Shown: positions 45,572 through 55,375, numbered from the stretch's first letter. The stretch: DNA of 64,000 bases from Paracoccaceae bacterium (GCA_030066905.1 JASJAR010000005.1:97718-161717), one strand, 5' to 3'. Made by a program: numbers and translations. The notes: generated by a model not told the origin, from the letters alone.

Positions 45572-46999
45572 ATGGGCGACATTCTCATAGTCGATGACGA
45601 GCGCGACATTCGCGAGCTTATCTCGGACATCCTGCGGGACGAGGGTTACCCAACGCGGGTCGCGGGCACGTCCGACGACGCGATGACCGAGATCAACCGG
45701 GCGCCGCCGGCGCTCATCATCCTCGATATCTGGTTGAAGGACAGCCAGATGGACGGGATCGATATCCTCAAGACCGTCAAGCGAGACAACCCCGACATCC
45801 CCGTCGTCATCATCTCCGGCCACGGGAATATCGAGATCGCCGTGGCGGCAATCAAACAGGGCGCCTACGATTTCATCGAGAAACCCTTCAACATCGACCA
45901 GCTCCTGGTCGTGATCCGCCGCGGCATGGAGGCGTCGCGCCTGCGACAGGAGAACTCGGCCCTTCGCCGGCGCGAAACCGTGCCGTCGGAGATGATCGGC
46001 ACCAGTCATCCGTTCCGAACGTTGAAGGCCAACCTCGACAAGGTCACCAAGTCCAATGGCCGGGTGATGCTCACGGGGCCCTCGGGGTCGGGCAAGGAGA
46101 TCGCCGCGCGCTATATCCACGCTCATTCGAACCGATCGGACGGGCCGTTCATCACCGTCAACTCCGCTTCGATCGAGCCGGAGCGGATGGAGGATGTTCT
46201 GTTCGGCCGGTTGTCCTCCGAAAGGGGGCTCGAATCGGGGCTTCTCGAACAGGCCCATGGCGGAATCATCTTTTTCGACGAGGTCGGGGACATGCCGCTC
46301 GGCACTCAGTCGAAGATCCTCCGTGTGCTGACCGAACAGCAGTTCCAGCGGTCGGGCGGCACCGACAATGTCCGGGTCGATCTGCGGGTGATCTCCTCGA
46401 CTACGAAGGACCTGGGCGCCGAGGTCGAGGCGGGCCGGTTCCGCGCGGAGCTCTACCACCGGCTCAATGTCGTGCCGATCGAGGTGCCGGGTCTCGAGGA
46501 GCGGCTCGAAGACATCCCAGAACTCGCCCGCCATTTTGTCGCCAAATGCAATGCCGAGCAGGGTCTGCCCGCCCGCGAGATCTCCGATGATGCAATCGCG
46601 CGTCTACAAACCATTTCGTGGCCCGGCAACGTCCGGCAGTTAAAAAACGTCATCGAGCGAGTGCTTATCCTGGGTGACGGAACGTCGGCCATCGAGGCCG
46701 GCGAGTTGCCCGACAGCGGCAGTGGCGCCACGGAGGAGCGGGTGGCACTCCACGGCTCGCTGGCCACGCTTCCACTGAGGGAGGCGCGCGAGGTCTTCGA
46801 GCGGGAATACCTTCTCACCCAGATCAACCGGTTCGGCGGCAATATCAGCCGGACGGCGAATTTCGTCGGGATGGAGCGCTCGGCACTGCACAGGAAGCTG
46901 AAATCGCTCAACGTGGTGACCTCGTCGAAGGCCGGTGCCCGCGTGGCGCGGGTGGAGAACGATGAGGAGGGCGGGGAGGACGTGAAGGCGGCGTCTTGA
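45572..46999 (+). CDS. ntrX: Nitrogen regulation response regulator NtrX
   Basis: A 475-residue regulator with the phospho-acceptor Asp52 (LIILDIWLKDS), AAA+ Walker A GPSGSGKE (169-176), and a C-terminal Fis helix (NISRTANFVGMERSALHRKL). In place of GAFTGA it has LFGRLSSERGLESGLLEQA, so, like other alphaproteobacterial NtrX, it should not activate sigma-54. Start chosen at 45572 (after CGGAGGACGAA) instead of the longer in-frame start at 45512. It regulates with NtrY; processes known elsewhere include nitrogen and redox responses. Confidence 0.95.
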   Translation: MGDILIVDDERDIRELISDILRDEGYPTRVAGTSDDAMTEINRAPPALIILDIWLKDSQMDGIDILKTVKRDNPDIPVVIISGHGNIEIAVAAIKQGAYDFIEKPFNIDQLLVVIRRGMEASRLRQENSALRRRETVPSEMIGTSHPFRTLKANLDKVTKSNGRVMLTGPSGSGKEIAARYIHAHSNRSDGPFITVNSASIEPERMEDVLFGRLSSERGLESGLLEQAHGGIIFFDEVGDMPLGTQSKILRVLTEQQFQRSGGTDNVRVDLRVISSTTKDLGAEVEAGRFRAELYHRLNVVPIEVPGLEERLEDIPELARHFVAKCNAEQGLPAREISDDAIARLQTISWPGNVRQLKNVIERVLILGDGTSAIEAGELPDSGSGATEERVALHGSLATLPLREAREVFEREYLLTQINRFGGNISRTANFVGMERSALHRKLKSLNVVTSSKAGARVARVENDEEGGEDVKAAS

Positions 47000-47551
47000 G
47001 ACTTCGCCGGTCCTCAGGCCTGCAATGGGCCGGCCCGGGACCGATTGGCGGCGGGCGGTCAGTCGGTATCGTCCCGGGGCTTCCAACCGGGGTCGCCGAG
47101 GACAACTTGCACTCCGAACGGCGCGAGCACCGCTGCGGCGGCGGAGCTCATAGAGGCTCAATCTACGTGTGAGAAGGCGCGTCTTGCAACGGCATTCAGC
47201 GTGAAGCGAACATTGGCCGTAGTACGGAGAACTGCACCGCTGAGCACGGCTGCGCCGCCGGTCTCCTACCGAACATCGATCCCAATACTACTCTTGCCGG
47301 CGCCGACACGCTGCCCATCAGGTCTGGATACCGAGCTGACCACGGCGACGCCGAATATCCCGATGGCAATCGGGTTCAACGTCGTCGCAAGCAATCGCAA
47401 CCGTTTGTTGCGGCGCTTCGCGCATTTTCCACCCCGAACCGAGAAGCGGCGCTTCTGGTCAATGGCCGCTGACCGGCAGCCATCCCCTCACATTGACGAC
47501 CCATCGCCCCTCTGCCATGGCTGACGGGCGCGAGGCCGGTTCGGGGCGACC
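47000..47551. other. Non-coding spacer between ntrX and trkA
   Basis: This 552-bp stretch is the largest gene-free gap. It is less GC-rich than its surroundings and has no open frame with a usable ribosome binding site and family resemblance. On the minus strand, 47460-47279 reads as about 60 residues with a basic start and a hydrophobic patch (LRLLATTLNPIAIGIFGVA) before a stop, but no start codon, so it may be a decayed membrane-protein gene. The trkA promoter must be near 47480-47550. Confidence 0.5.
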
Positions 47552-48928
47552 ATGAAGGTTATCATCTGCGGCGCGGGCCAGGTGGGCTGGCAGATCGCCC
47601 GGTACCTGTCGGGCGAGGGCAACGACGTCACCGTCGTCGATCACAACCCCGACTTGGTGCGCCGGGCCACCGACACGCTCGATGTCCAGGGTATCGCAGG
47701 GCACGCCTCCTACCCCGACATCCTCGAACGGGCCGGGGCGCGGGACGCCGACCTCATCATCGCCGCGACCCATTCCGACGAGGTCAATATGGTCACTTGC
47801 CAGGTGGCCCATTCGGTCTTCTCGATCCCCCGCAAGATCGCGCGGCTGCGCGCCCAGAGCTACCTCACGGCGATTTATTCCGACCTCTATCGGCGCGACC
47901 ACATGCCCATCGACGTTGTCATCAGCCCCGAGCGCGAGGTGGCCGAAGCGGCCTTGCGGCGCCTGTCGGCCCCTGCGGCCTTCGACGTGCAGACGTTTTT
48001 GGACGGGCAGGCCCAGTTCATCGGCATCCGGCTCGATGAGGATTGCCCGGTGCTCAACACACCCCTGCGGCAACTCACCGACCTCTTCTCCACCCTGCGC
48101 GCCATCGTCGTCGGGGTCCGGAGGAAAAAGCGGCTCTTCGCGCCGGAACCTGGCGACCAGCTCTTTGCCGGCGACGCCGTCTACATCCTCGCCCATGCCG
48201 AGGACATGGCCCGCACGATGGAGATTTTCGGCAAAACCTCGCGCCGCCAGGAGCGGGTGGTGATCGTCGGCGGCGGCAATGTGGGGCTCGCGGTGGCCAG
48301 GGCACTCGAGGCGCGGACCGACCGGATCAGGGCCAAAGTAATCGAGAAGAACCGCCGCTGTGCGGAGCTTGCCGCCGATGCGCTCGAGCGCACCATCGTG
48401 CTCAATGGCGACGGATTGTCGGCGGAGCTTCTCGCCGAGGCCGGGATCGACCGGGCCGATGCGGTGCTCACCGTCACCGACGACGACAAGACGAACATTC
48501 TCGCCGCGGTCCGCGCCAAGAACGAGGGCTGCCCGATGACAATTGCCCTCGTCAACGACCCCACTCTCGAACCGATGCTCGGGCCCTTGGGCATCAGCGC
48601 CTATATCAACCCCCGTGCCACGACCGTCTCCTCGATCCTGCGGCATATCCGGCTAGGCCGGGTGCGGGGGGTCTATTCCATCGGCGACGCCGAGGCCGAG
48701 GTCATCGAGGCCCAGGTGCTTTCGACATCCCCGATTGCCGGCCAGTTCATCCGCGAGATCGGCTTTCCCGAGGGTGTGATCGTGGGGGCGGTGCAGAAGG
48801 GGGACAAGGTGATCCGGCCCACGGGGGGCACCCGGATCGACGACGGCGATATCATCGTGATCTTCGCGCTTGCCGAGGACGTCCGCGAGGCCGAGCGCCT
48901 GTTTCAGGTGTCGATCGACTACTTCTGA
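47552..48928 (+). CDS. trkA: Trk potassium transporter regulatory subunit TrkA
   Basis: A 458-residue peripheral protein that gates TrkH with NAD(H)/nucleotide sensing. It has two tandem RCK units: the first begins MKVIICGAGQVGWQIARYL (Rossmann GxGxxG), the second VVIVGGGNVGLAVARALE at about 234-251, each followed by a TrkA-C region. The length and duplicated Rossmann design match full-length TrkA. The last base of its stop is the first of the trkH start (TGATG). Confidence 0.97.
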   Translation: MKVIICGAGQVGWQIARYLSGEGNDVTVVDHNPDLVRRATDTLDVQGIAGHASYPDILERAGARDADLIIAATHSDEVNMVTCQVAHSVFSIPRKIARLRAQSYLTAIYSDLYRRDHMPIDVVISPEREVAEAALRRLSAPAAFDVQTFLDGQAQFIGIRLDEDCPVLNTPLRQLTDLFSTLRAIVVGVRRKKRLFAPEPGDQLFAGDAVYILAHAEDMARTMEIFGKTSRRQERVVIVGGGNVGLAVARALEARTDRIRAKVIEKNRRCAELAADALERTIVLNGDGLSAELLAEAGIDRADAVLTVTDDDKTNILAAVRAKNEGCPMTIALVNDPTLEPMLGPLGISAYINPRATTVSSILRHIRLGRVRGVYSIGDAEAEVIEAQVLSTSPIAGQFIREIGFPEGVIVGAVQKGDKVIRPTGGTRIDDGDIIVIFALAEDVREAERLFQVSIDYF

Positions 48929-50448
48929 TGCTTTCCAGAATCGTCGAGCTTCCTCTCTTTGTGCTTGTGATCGGCGGCTCGGGGCTCGCGATGGCTCTCC
49001 CGGCCGTTCACGCGCTTGTCACCGACGACGGGGTGTCGGCGCGCGGCTTCGGCTACGCCGCGCTTCTCACCCTTGTGCTCTTCGCGATGGTGGGTCTGGC
49101 GACCTGGAATCACAAGGTTCGCCACCCGACCCGCGCCAACCTCTTGTCGATCCTCGCTTTTTACGCTGCACTTCCTGCGCTCCTCGCCTGGCCGATGACC
49201 GCGGCGATGGACGGCCTGTTGTCCTACGGCGACGCGGTGTTCGACATGGTTTCGGCAATCACCACCACCGGGGCGCCGATCCTACCGCTCAACGCGACGC
49301 CCTCGAGTGTGCATCTCTGGCGCGCCGAGGTGGCCTGGTTCGGCGGGTTTTTCGTCTGGGTGACAGCCATCGCGGTCCTCGCGCCGCTCAATCTCGGAGG
49401 GTTCGAGGTTGCGGGAAATGCCGCGCCCGGGCGCGGGGCGGAGAGCTTCACCCAGATCAGCCGTCTCGCGGGGCCGGAACAGAGGGTCCGGCGTTTCGCC
49501 CGGATGCTCTTTCCGATCTATACGCTCCTGACTGTGGTTCTGTGGCTTGCGCTGATGATTGCCGGCGACCCGCCACTGGTGGCCATGACGCACGCGATGT
49601 CGACGCTCTCAACGAGCGGGCTGTCGCCGCTTGGCGGTCCCTCAGGCGCGGCTTCGGGGCTCGGCGGCGAGGCACTGATCCTGCTCTTTCTGGTCTTCGC
49701 CCTTTCCCGGCTCACTGTCGCGACCGAAGAGCGGGACGACGGCTTGCGCTCCCTCCTTCGCGACCCCGAACTGCGGCTCGGACTTCTGATCGTCGGAACT
49801 TTGCCTGTGCTGTTGTTCCTGCGCCACTGGCTCGCCGCGTTCGAGGCCGAAGAGGCAGTGAGCCTTCTCGACGGGCTCGAAGGGCTGTGGGGCGGGCTTT
49901 TTACCACGGCCTCTTTTCTGACCACCACCGGCTGGGAAAGCGGCTCGTGGGATGCCGCGCTCTCCTGGTCGGGGCTCCGGACGCCGGGGCTTGTGCTGAT
50001 GGGCCTGGCGATCTTCGGCGGCGGGGTGGCAACGACGGCGGGAGGGGTGAAGCTCCTGCGGGTCTATGCGCTCTACAAACACGGGCTCAGGGAAATGGAG
50101 AAGCTGGTCCAGCCCTCGTCGATCGGCGGGGCGGGGCAGGCGGCCCGGCGGTTCCGCCGGGAAGGCGCCTATCTCGCCTGGATCGCGTTCATGCTGTTTG
50201 CGCTGTCTATCGCCGTCGTTTGGCTCGCGCTTGCCTTCACCGGCATCGGGTTCGAGACCGCGCTGGTGCTCACGATCGCCTCGCTGACAACCTGCGGGCC
50301 GCTGATCGAGGCGGCGACAACCCAGACGATTACGCTTTTGGACCTGTCGCCGGCCGCCAAAACGATCATGGGCGCGGCTATGGTGCTCGGGCGCCTCGAG
50401 GCCCTCGCGGTCATCGCCCTGCTGAATCCCGATTTCTGGCGCGGATAA
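48928..50448 (+). CDS. trkH: Trk potassium transporter membrane subunit TrkH
   Basis: A 506-residue membrane protein of the TrkH/KtrB superfamily, with repeated M1-P-M2 units and selectivity-filter loops (AITTTGAP, TLSTSGLSP and TASFLTTTGWES) plus TTAGGVKLLR. The Gly-containing filters are intact. It partners with TrkA for K+ uptake. The same frame can be extended upstream to 48043, but that is antisense-like to trkA; the ATG at 48928 is the real start. It is the last gene before hfq. Confidence 0.95.
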   Translation: MLSRIVELPLFVLVIGGSGLAMALPAVHALVTDDGVSARGFGYAALLTLVLFAMVGLATWNHKVRHPTRANLLSILAFYAALPALLAWPMTAAMDGLLSYGDAVFDMVSAITTTGAPILPLNATPSSVHLWRAEVAWFGGFFVWVTAIAVLAPLNLGGFEVAGNAAPGRGAESFTQISRLAGPEQRVRRFARMLFPIYTLLTVVLWLALMIAGDPPLVAMTHAMSTLSTSGLSPLGGPSGAASGLGGEALILLFLVFALSRLTVATEERDDGLRSLLRDPELRLGLLIVGTLPVLLFLRHWLAAFEAEEAVSLLDGLEGLWGGLFTTASFLTTTGWESGSWDAALSWSGLRTPGLVLMGLAIFGGGVATTAGGVKLLRVYALYKHGLREMEKLVQPSSIGGAGQAARRFRREGAYLAWIAFMLFALSIAVVWLALAFTGIGFETALVLTIASLTTCGPLIEAATTQTITLLDLSPAAKTIMGAAMVLGRLEALAVIALLNPDFWRG

Positions 50449-50565
50449 GCTATTGACGCCCTGCGACAATTTCGATCTTCTCTGACCGAGTGCCCCGCCT
50501 CATACTGTCGGGGCGATGATCCGCGCCTATCGAGGGACGGTGCCAAGAAAAAGGTTAAGTCTACA

Positions 50566-50799
50566 ATGGCTTCCGACAGACAGAATTTGCAGGATGCATT
50601 TCTCAATCACGTCCGCAAGACCAAGGTTCCGGTTACGATCTTCCTGATCAACGGGGTGAAACTGCAAGGCGTCATCACCTGGTTCGACAATTTTTGCGTG
50701 CTCTTGCGCCGCGACGGTCAATCCCAGCTTGTCTACAAGCACGCGATTTCAACGATCATGCCGTCGCAGCCGATCAACCTTTACGAGGGCGAAGAATAG
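50566..50799 (+). CDS. hfq: RNA chaperone Hfq
   Basis: A 77-residue Sm-like protein. Both Sm motifs are present: [22 protein letters not shown] and the ...[31 protein letters not shown] C-terminal strand pattern, with the conserved KH and YKHA residues. It has a short tail, as in alphaproteobacteria. It is followed 2 bp later by hflX, and this pair closes the ntr cluster as in other alphaproteobacteria. Confidence 0.98.
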   Translation: MASDRQNLQDAFLNHVRKTKVPVTIFLINGVKLQGVITWFDNFCVLLRRDGQSQLVYKHAISTIMPSQPINLYEGEE

Positions 50800-50801
50800 C
50801 C

Positions 50802-52076
50802 ATGGCCGAGGCGGCGCCCCGGATGACCCGGGCGCTGATCCTTCACCCGGACATCGATGCGAAAGGGCCCCGGCGCGAGCCGGGGTTCGCGCTTGAGGAA
50901 GCCGTGTCGCTGGCCTCGGCCCTCCCCGGGCTCGACATCGTCGGGGCCGAGATCGTGCGGCTGCCGAAGGCCCAGCCCGGCCAGCTCTTCGGCAAGGGCA
51001 AGCTCGCCGAACTCGGACAACGCATCGCCGAGGACGAGATCGAACTGGTGCTGATCGACGGACCGGTGACACCCGTCCAGCAGCGCAACCTCGAGCGGGA
51101 CTGGAAGGTGAAGCTTCTGGACCGGACCTCGCTCATTCTCGAAATCTTCTCCGACCGGGCACGGACCAGGGAAGGTGTGCTTCAGGTCGAGATGGCCGCA
51201 CTCAGCTATCAGCGCACCCGCCTCGTGCGCGCCTGGACCCACCTCGAACGCCAGCGTGGCGGATTGGGCTTCGTAGGCGGGCCCGGCGAGACCCAGATCG
51301 AGGCGGACCGCCGCGCCATCGACACCCAGCTTGTGCGGCTCAGGCGCCAGCTCGACAAGGTGGCCAAGACGCGCACGCTCCACCGGGCGGCGCGGGCGAA
51401 AGTGCCTTACCCGCTTGTCGCCCTCGTGGGCTACACCAATGCCGGGAAATCCACGCTCTTCAACCGGGCAACCGGGGCCGAGGTGATGGCGAAGGACATG
51501 CTCTTTGCGACCCTCGACCCGACGATGCGGGCGGTCCCGCTGCCCGGGGGTGGCGAGGCGATCTTTTCCGACACCGTGGGCTTCATCTCCGATCTGCCGA
51601 CCCAACTGGTCGCCGCTTTCCGCGCCACACTTGAAGAGGTGCTCGAAGCCGACCTCATCGTGCATGTCCGCGACATCGCCCATCCTGAAACCGAGGAGCA
51701 GGCCGACGACGTGGCCGCGATCCTCGCCGAGCTTGGGGTCGCCGAGGAGACGCCGATTTTCGAGTTCTGGAACAAGATCGACCTTCTGGAGCCCGACGCG
51801 CTCTCCCGCGCCGAGGGGATGGCCGCGCGGCGCGAGGGGGTGTTTCTGGGTTCGGCGGTGAACGGCGAGGGGTTCGCACCGCTTCTCGATGCGGTTGAGG
51901 CCGCGCTTCTCGGTGCGCGGTCGGAGGTGGTTCTGACGCTGGATCCGGCGGATGGCCGTCGCCGGGCCTGGCTCTACGAACAAGGTGTGGTCCGCGCCGA
52001 GCGCCAGACCGAGGCGGGGCCGGAACTGACCGTGATGTGGACGGCGGGGCAGGCGCGGCGGTTCGGTCGGCTGTGA
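50802..52076 (+). CDS. hflX: Ribosome-binding GTPase HflX
   Basis: The 424-residue GTPase splits stalled ribosomes. The N-terminal HflX domain includes IDGPVTPVQQRNLERDW and RTREGVLQVEMAALSYQ, then the GGPGETQIEADRR motif, and the G domain with G1 GYTNAGKST (about 209-217), DTVGFISDLPTQLV and NKID. Start was set at 50802 (ATG after hfq). It overlaps nothing but is only 2 bp after the hfq stop, consistent with the ntrBC-ntrYX-hfq-hflX order. Confidence 0.95.
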   Translation: MAEAAPRMTRALILHPDIDAKGPRREPGFALEEAVSLASALPGLDIVGAEIVRLPKAQPGQLFGKGKLAELGQRIAEDEIELVLIDGPVTPVQQRNLERDWKVKLLDRTSLILEIFSDRARTREGVLQVEMAALSYQRTRLVRAWTHLERQRGGLGFVGGPGETQIEADRRAIDTQLVRLRRQLDKVAKTRTLHRAARAKVPYPLVALVGYTNAGKSTLFNRATGAEVMAKDMLFATLDPTMRAVPLPGGGEAIFSDTVGFISDLPTQLVAAFRATLEEVLEADLIVHVRDIAHPETEEQADDVAAILAELGVAEETPIFEFWNKIDLLEPDALSRAEGMAARREGVFLGSAVNGEGFAPLLDAVEAALLGARSEVVLTLDPADGRRRAWLYEQGVVRAERQTEAGPELTVMWTAGQARRFGRL

Positions 52077-52149
52077 TCTGCATTGTTGCAAGGCTCTGCC
52101 GACGGCGGTTCACTTCCGTAGGAACAAAGCAAGATCAAGGAGGTTCGGC

Positions 52150-52776
52150 ATGTTGGAGGGTCTCGCGGTGAAGACGGCGGTGGTGTTCGACTGTGAGTTT
52201 CTGACCGCCGACGGCGCGCCATCACGGTTCTGGTGCGGACCATACGACCCGGATCCCGTCGTCGCTCAGATCGGTGCGGTCAAACTCGGGCTAGACGGCG
52301 ATTTCCCAATTGTCGACAGGTTGCGCGTTTTCGTCGTCCCGCAGGATCGGGATGGCAGGCGCTTTGCGTTGGACCCGTTCTTCACCAAACTGACGGGAAT
52401 AACCGAAGACCAAATCGCGCAAGACGGGCAGCCTCTCGAAAAGGCTCTCGCCCGCACCAAGGAGTTCGCGTCAGGCGCGCGGCTCTGGTCCTGGGGAAAG
52501 GACGAGTTCAACATGGTCGCGATCAGTTGTTACGTCCAAGGTCTGGCCCCGCCCATCCCGGCCAAGCAGTTCGGTAACGCCTGCCATCTGCTGTTGCGCG
52601 CAGGAATGCCCTATGAAGACATCAAAAAGACCAGAAGTGACCGGCTAGCGGATTACTTCCAAGTCGAGCATCCGCCCCTCCGGGGTCATGACGCATTGGA
52701 CGACGCTCTCTCCGTCACTTATGTTTTGCAGATGCTACTGCGCCGGAAGAAGCTGGCGCCGTCGGATCTGCTTTAG
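52150..52776 (+). CDS. DEDD-family 3'-5' exonuclease domain protein
   Basis: A 208-residue protein with exonuclease-type catalytic residues: Asp-Cys-Glu (FDCEFLT, residues 14-20) for the DxE motif, then an Asp in WGKDEFN, and HDALDDALS (DEDDh His-Asp). It resembles RNase T/oligoribonuclease-like enzymes, but the substrate is unknown. Its base composition is somewhat less GC-biased at third positions than the neighbours (many AAT, TTG, ATA-type codons), suggesting recent acquisition. It has no operon partners. Confidence 0.78.
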   Translation: MLEGLAVKTAVVFDCEFLTADGAPSRFWCGPYDPDPVVAQIGAVKLGLDGDFPIVDRLRVFVVPQDRDGRRFALDPFFTKLTGITEDQIAQDGQPLEKALARTKEFASGARLWSWGKDEFNMVAISCYVQGLAPPIPAKQFGNACHLLLRAGMPYEDIKKTRSDRLADYFQVEHPPLRGHDALDDALSVTYVLQMLLRRKKLAPSDLL

Positions 52777-52837
52777 GCAACCCGGTGCCTATCCGAGCAC
52801 CGACCCGTCCCGAGCTGCAATTGCACCACCATTGCCG

Positions 52838-55285
52838 CTAGCGCGGCTCGAGCCGCGTCACCCCCACTGCGGCCGCCCGGGCGAGCTCGGGGTCAAGGCT
52901 CATCGGGACATATTCGCCGCGGCGCCAGAGTTCGCCCATGTCGTCGTAGTGGCGCGACAGGGGATGGCCGGATTGACCTGTGGCGATGATGAACACGGAA
53001 CTATCGGGATCGGCGAAATCGTAGACGCCCCGGTATCCCGCCCCATGGGTGCTAAGAAACGGGTTAGGCCCTGTCCCGGCCGTCTGGCCCCTGAGGAGAG
53101 TGTTGTCGCCGCCCGAGGTCGATTGGCGGATGTTCACGACCCAATTCAGCCCCGGCACGCGCCCCAGTACCGGGTGGTCGTGTGCCGCCTCATGAGCGTC
53201 CCCCCAGCGGAGGCTTTCATAGTTCGACCCCCAGGTCTCATCGATGAAGAGGAGCGCGTCGTCGAGGGCGAGGGACGCGATCTCGGCGCAGGTCTCCACC
53301 GGTGCGGACTGGATCACGTCGCACCAGACGGACGCGCCCTCGATGTCGCGGAAGACGCGCTCGATGAAGACGGGCTCGACTTGGGTGAAGTCGGCGGCCA
53401 TCGGCCCCAACTCGTCGCGGATGAGCCGGGCCTGGACCGCCCGCACCCAGGCCGCGTAAAGGAGCGGTTCGGGGAAGTGTTCGTTCATCTCCCCGTTCCA
53501 GCCGGCCATCAGGTCGAGTGCCCGTTGCCGGCGGCGTTCGGACGTGCCTTCGGGAGCAGCCGCCCCGGTGAACCAAAGATCGCGGGCAATGAGTGGCAAC
53601 AGCGCCCGGGCGGTGGGCGAGACGGCATCGAGCTGGGCTTCGATGAAGCTTTCCCGGGTGTGGACCTCGCGCGATTGCATGAGCCGCGTCAGGCGCTGGA
53701 TGCGCTGTGTATCGCCCCAATAGAAGCTCAGATGCCGCGGGAAGGGTCTGTTCACCGGCTTGTTGTTGGAGTTGGCCACGATCCCGCCGACGGGGTCGAC
53801 GAAGACAGGGTTGGCCCCGGGCGGAAACGTGCCCTGCCAGAGGTTTTGCGCCCGCCAGCCCGGCACCGGCAGGCGCCCCGCGCTCTGGTGGTTGAGGCCG
53901 CGTTCCGGCAGGGCTCCGACGACCTTCATCGCGATCCGTTCGCGGTCTGCAATGACGAGATTGAGCGCCGGCGCGACAATCGCCTCGCTTGCGCTCAATG
54001 CGGTGTCGATGTCGCCCGCGGTCATGAAGCCCAGCACCGCCGAATAGGTCGTGTCGTCCTCCGACAGTGCCGTCCACGACAGAGACGCGACATGCCCTCC
54101 GGGGGTGATCCGGTCGATGGCCTCGAAACGCTCAGGCAGCACCGGGCCGTTCGGCGTCCATCTGAGCTCGAGCGTCTCGGGCGGGGCCCCGGCGATGGTC
54201 AGGATCGAGGGCCGGGTGCGCATCCGCACCCAGCCGTCGGGTGTTCGAACCTCACCGGGGTTTTCGGGGTTGAGCTCTTCGATGAAGATGTCCTGATCGT
54301 CGACATATGCCGCGGTCAGCCCCCAGCCGAGCCGTGCGCTCCGGCCGGCGAGCACCGCCGGGATGCCGGGGATCGTGCCGCCGATCACCCCGCCGGTTTC
54401 GAGCTCGATCCGCGCAAGATACCAGATCGCCGGCGCGGTGAACCCAAGATGGGGGTCGCTTGCGAGAAGCGTTGCCCCGGCGGCCGAGCGCGACGGCGCG
54501 GCGGCCCAGGCGTTGGAGGCCCCCGGACGCTGAGGGTGGGGAACGGGCCAGGGCAGGGCGGCATAATCCGTGCCCGCCTCGACCCCGGGCACGAGCGCCG
54601 AGTAGCGCGGCAGGGCGGCCACGCCGGCACCTGGGACATCGGGGATGAGGTCGGCGACCCGCTCGGCGGGCAAGACCAGAGAGAGACGGGCGCGGAGGAT
54701 CTCGTGGGACAAATGCGGGCTCAGATCGAGCGCCATGAGTTTGACGAGGGCAATGGAATCCGCCGGCTGCCAGGGCGAGATCTCGGGGCTGAAGAACCAG
54801 AATTCCGGCGCCCCGCGCCCCCGCGCCCCTTCATTGATCGCCGTGAGCCAGGCGTTGACGCCACTTGCATAGGCCGCAAGTGCCGCTCGAGCTTCGGGCG
54901 TCTGGTCGGGCACCGACCGGACGGCGGCAGTGTAGAGATCGAGCCGGCGGAAGAGTTCGTCAGTGTCGCGCGTCTCGGGTCCGAACAGCTCAGAGAGCCG
55001 GCCCTGCACGGCCCGGCGGAGCATCAGCATCTGCCAGAGCCGGTCCTGGGCATGGGCCACGCCGAGGGCGAAGAACGCGTCGGCGTCTTTCGCCGCGAAG
55101 ATATGGGGCACGTTCGCATTGTCCCGCACGATCTCCACCGGTGCGGTCAGGCCCGGCGCGGTGAAGCGCTCATCGTAATCCGGCAACGAGCGGACGAAGA
55201 ACCAATAGGCGATCGTAAGACCGAGCCCGGTCAGGGCCACGAGTGCGAGGGAAATCCTGAGCAACCATCGGAAGACAAGGAGCAT
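52838..55285 (-). CDS. Penicillin acylase family N-terminal nucleophile hydrolase
   Basis: An 815-residue protein of the penicillin acylase superfamily. An N-terminal hydrophobic helix (8-29) is a signal or anchor, then the alpha-chain part to about residue 256, and the catalytic Ser257 in GASNAW at the start of the beta chain, where autoprocessing would occur. Family members cleave beta-lactams or N-acyl homoserine lactones, so quorum-quenching is possible. Conserved Asn in VVANSNNKP-like segment fits. No substrate can be assigned here. Confidence 0.88.
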   Translation of the reverse strand: MLLVFRWLLRISLALVALTGLGLTIAYWFFVRSLPDYDERFTAPGLTAPVEIVRDNANVPHIFAAKDADAFFALGVAHAQDRLWQMLMLRRAVQGRLSELFGPETRDTDELFRRLDLYTAAVRSVPDQTPEARAALAAYASGVNAWLTAINEGARGRGAPEFWFFSPEISPWQPADSIALVKLMALDLSPHLSHEILRARLSLVLPAERVADLIPDVPGAGVAALPRYSALVPGVEAGTDYAALPWPVPHPQRPGASNAWAAAPSRSAAGATLLASDPHLGFTAPAIWYLARIELETGGVIGGTIPGIPAVLAGRSARLGWGLTAAYVDDQDIFIEELNPENPGEVRTPDGWVRMRTRPSILTIAGAPPETLELRWTPNGPVLPERFEAIDRITPGGHVASLSWTALSEDDTTYSAVLGFMTAGDIDTALSASEAIVAPALNLVIADRERIAMKVVGALPERGLNHQSAGRLPVPGWRAQNLWQGTFPPGANPVFVDPVGGIVANSNNKPVNRPFPRHLSFYWGDTQRIQRLTRLMQSREVHTRESFIEAQLDAVSPTARALLPLIARDLWFTGAAAPEGTSERRRQRALDLMAGWNGEMNEHFPEPLLYAAWVRAVQARLIRDELGPMAADFTQVEPVFIERVFRDIEGASVWCDVIQSAPVETCAEIASLALDDALLFIDETWGSNYESLRWGDAHEAAHDHPVLGRVPGLNWVVNIRQSTSGGDNTLLRGQTAGTGPNPFLSTHGAGYRGVYDFADPDSSVFIIATGQSGHPLSRHYDDMGELWRRGEYVPMSLDPELARAAAVGVTRLEPR

Positions 55286-55375
55286 CGCGGCGTTGACGTC
55301 TCAGAGCGGTCGGTTAAGTACCGCCCGGTCTAGGCGATTTCGCCGGACGATGAAAGGCAAGCGGGAGGTCGGGTC

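Noticed and set aside
47045..47524. 159-codon frame in the ntrX-trkA spacer
   Set aside because: Repetitive low-complexity residues, no ribosome binding site and no family signature.
50449..50565. Promoter for hfq
   Set aside because: A good TTGACG exists at 50453-50458, but no acceptable -10 at 16-18 bp spacing, so I did not annotate it.
52688..55333. 881-codon open frame on the plus strand
   Set aside because: It is antisense to the penicillin acylase gene and has no recognisable domains, a GC-codon shadow.
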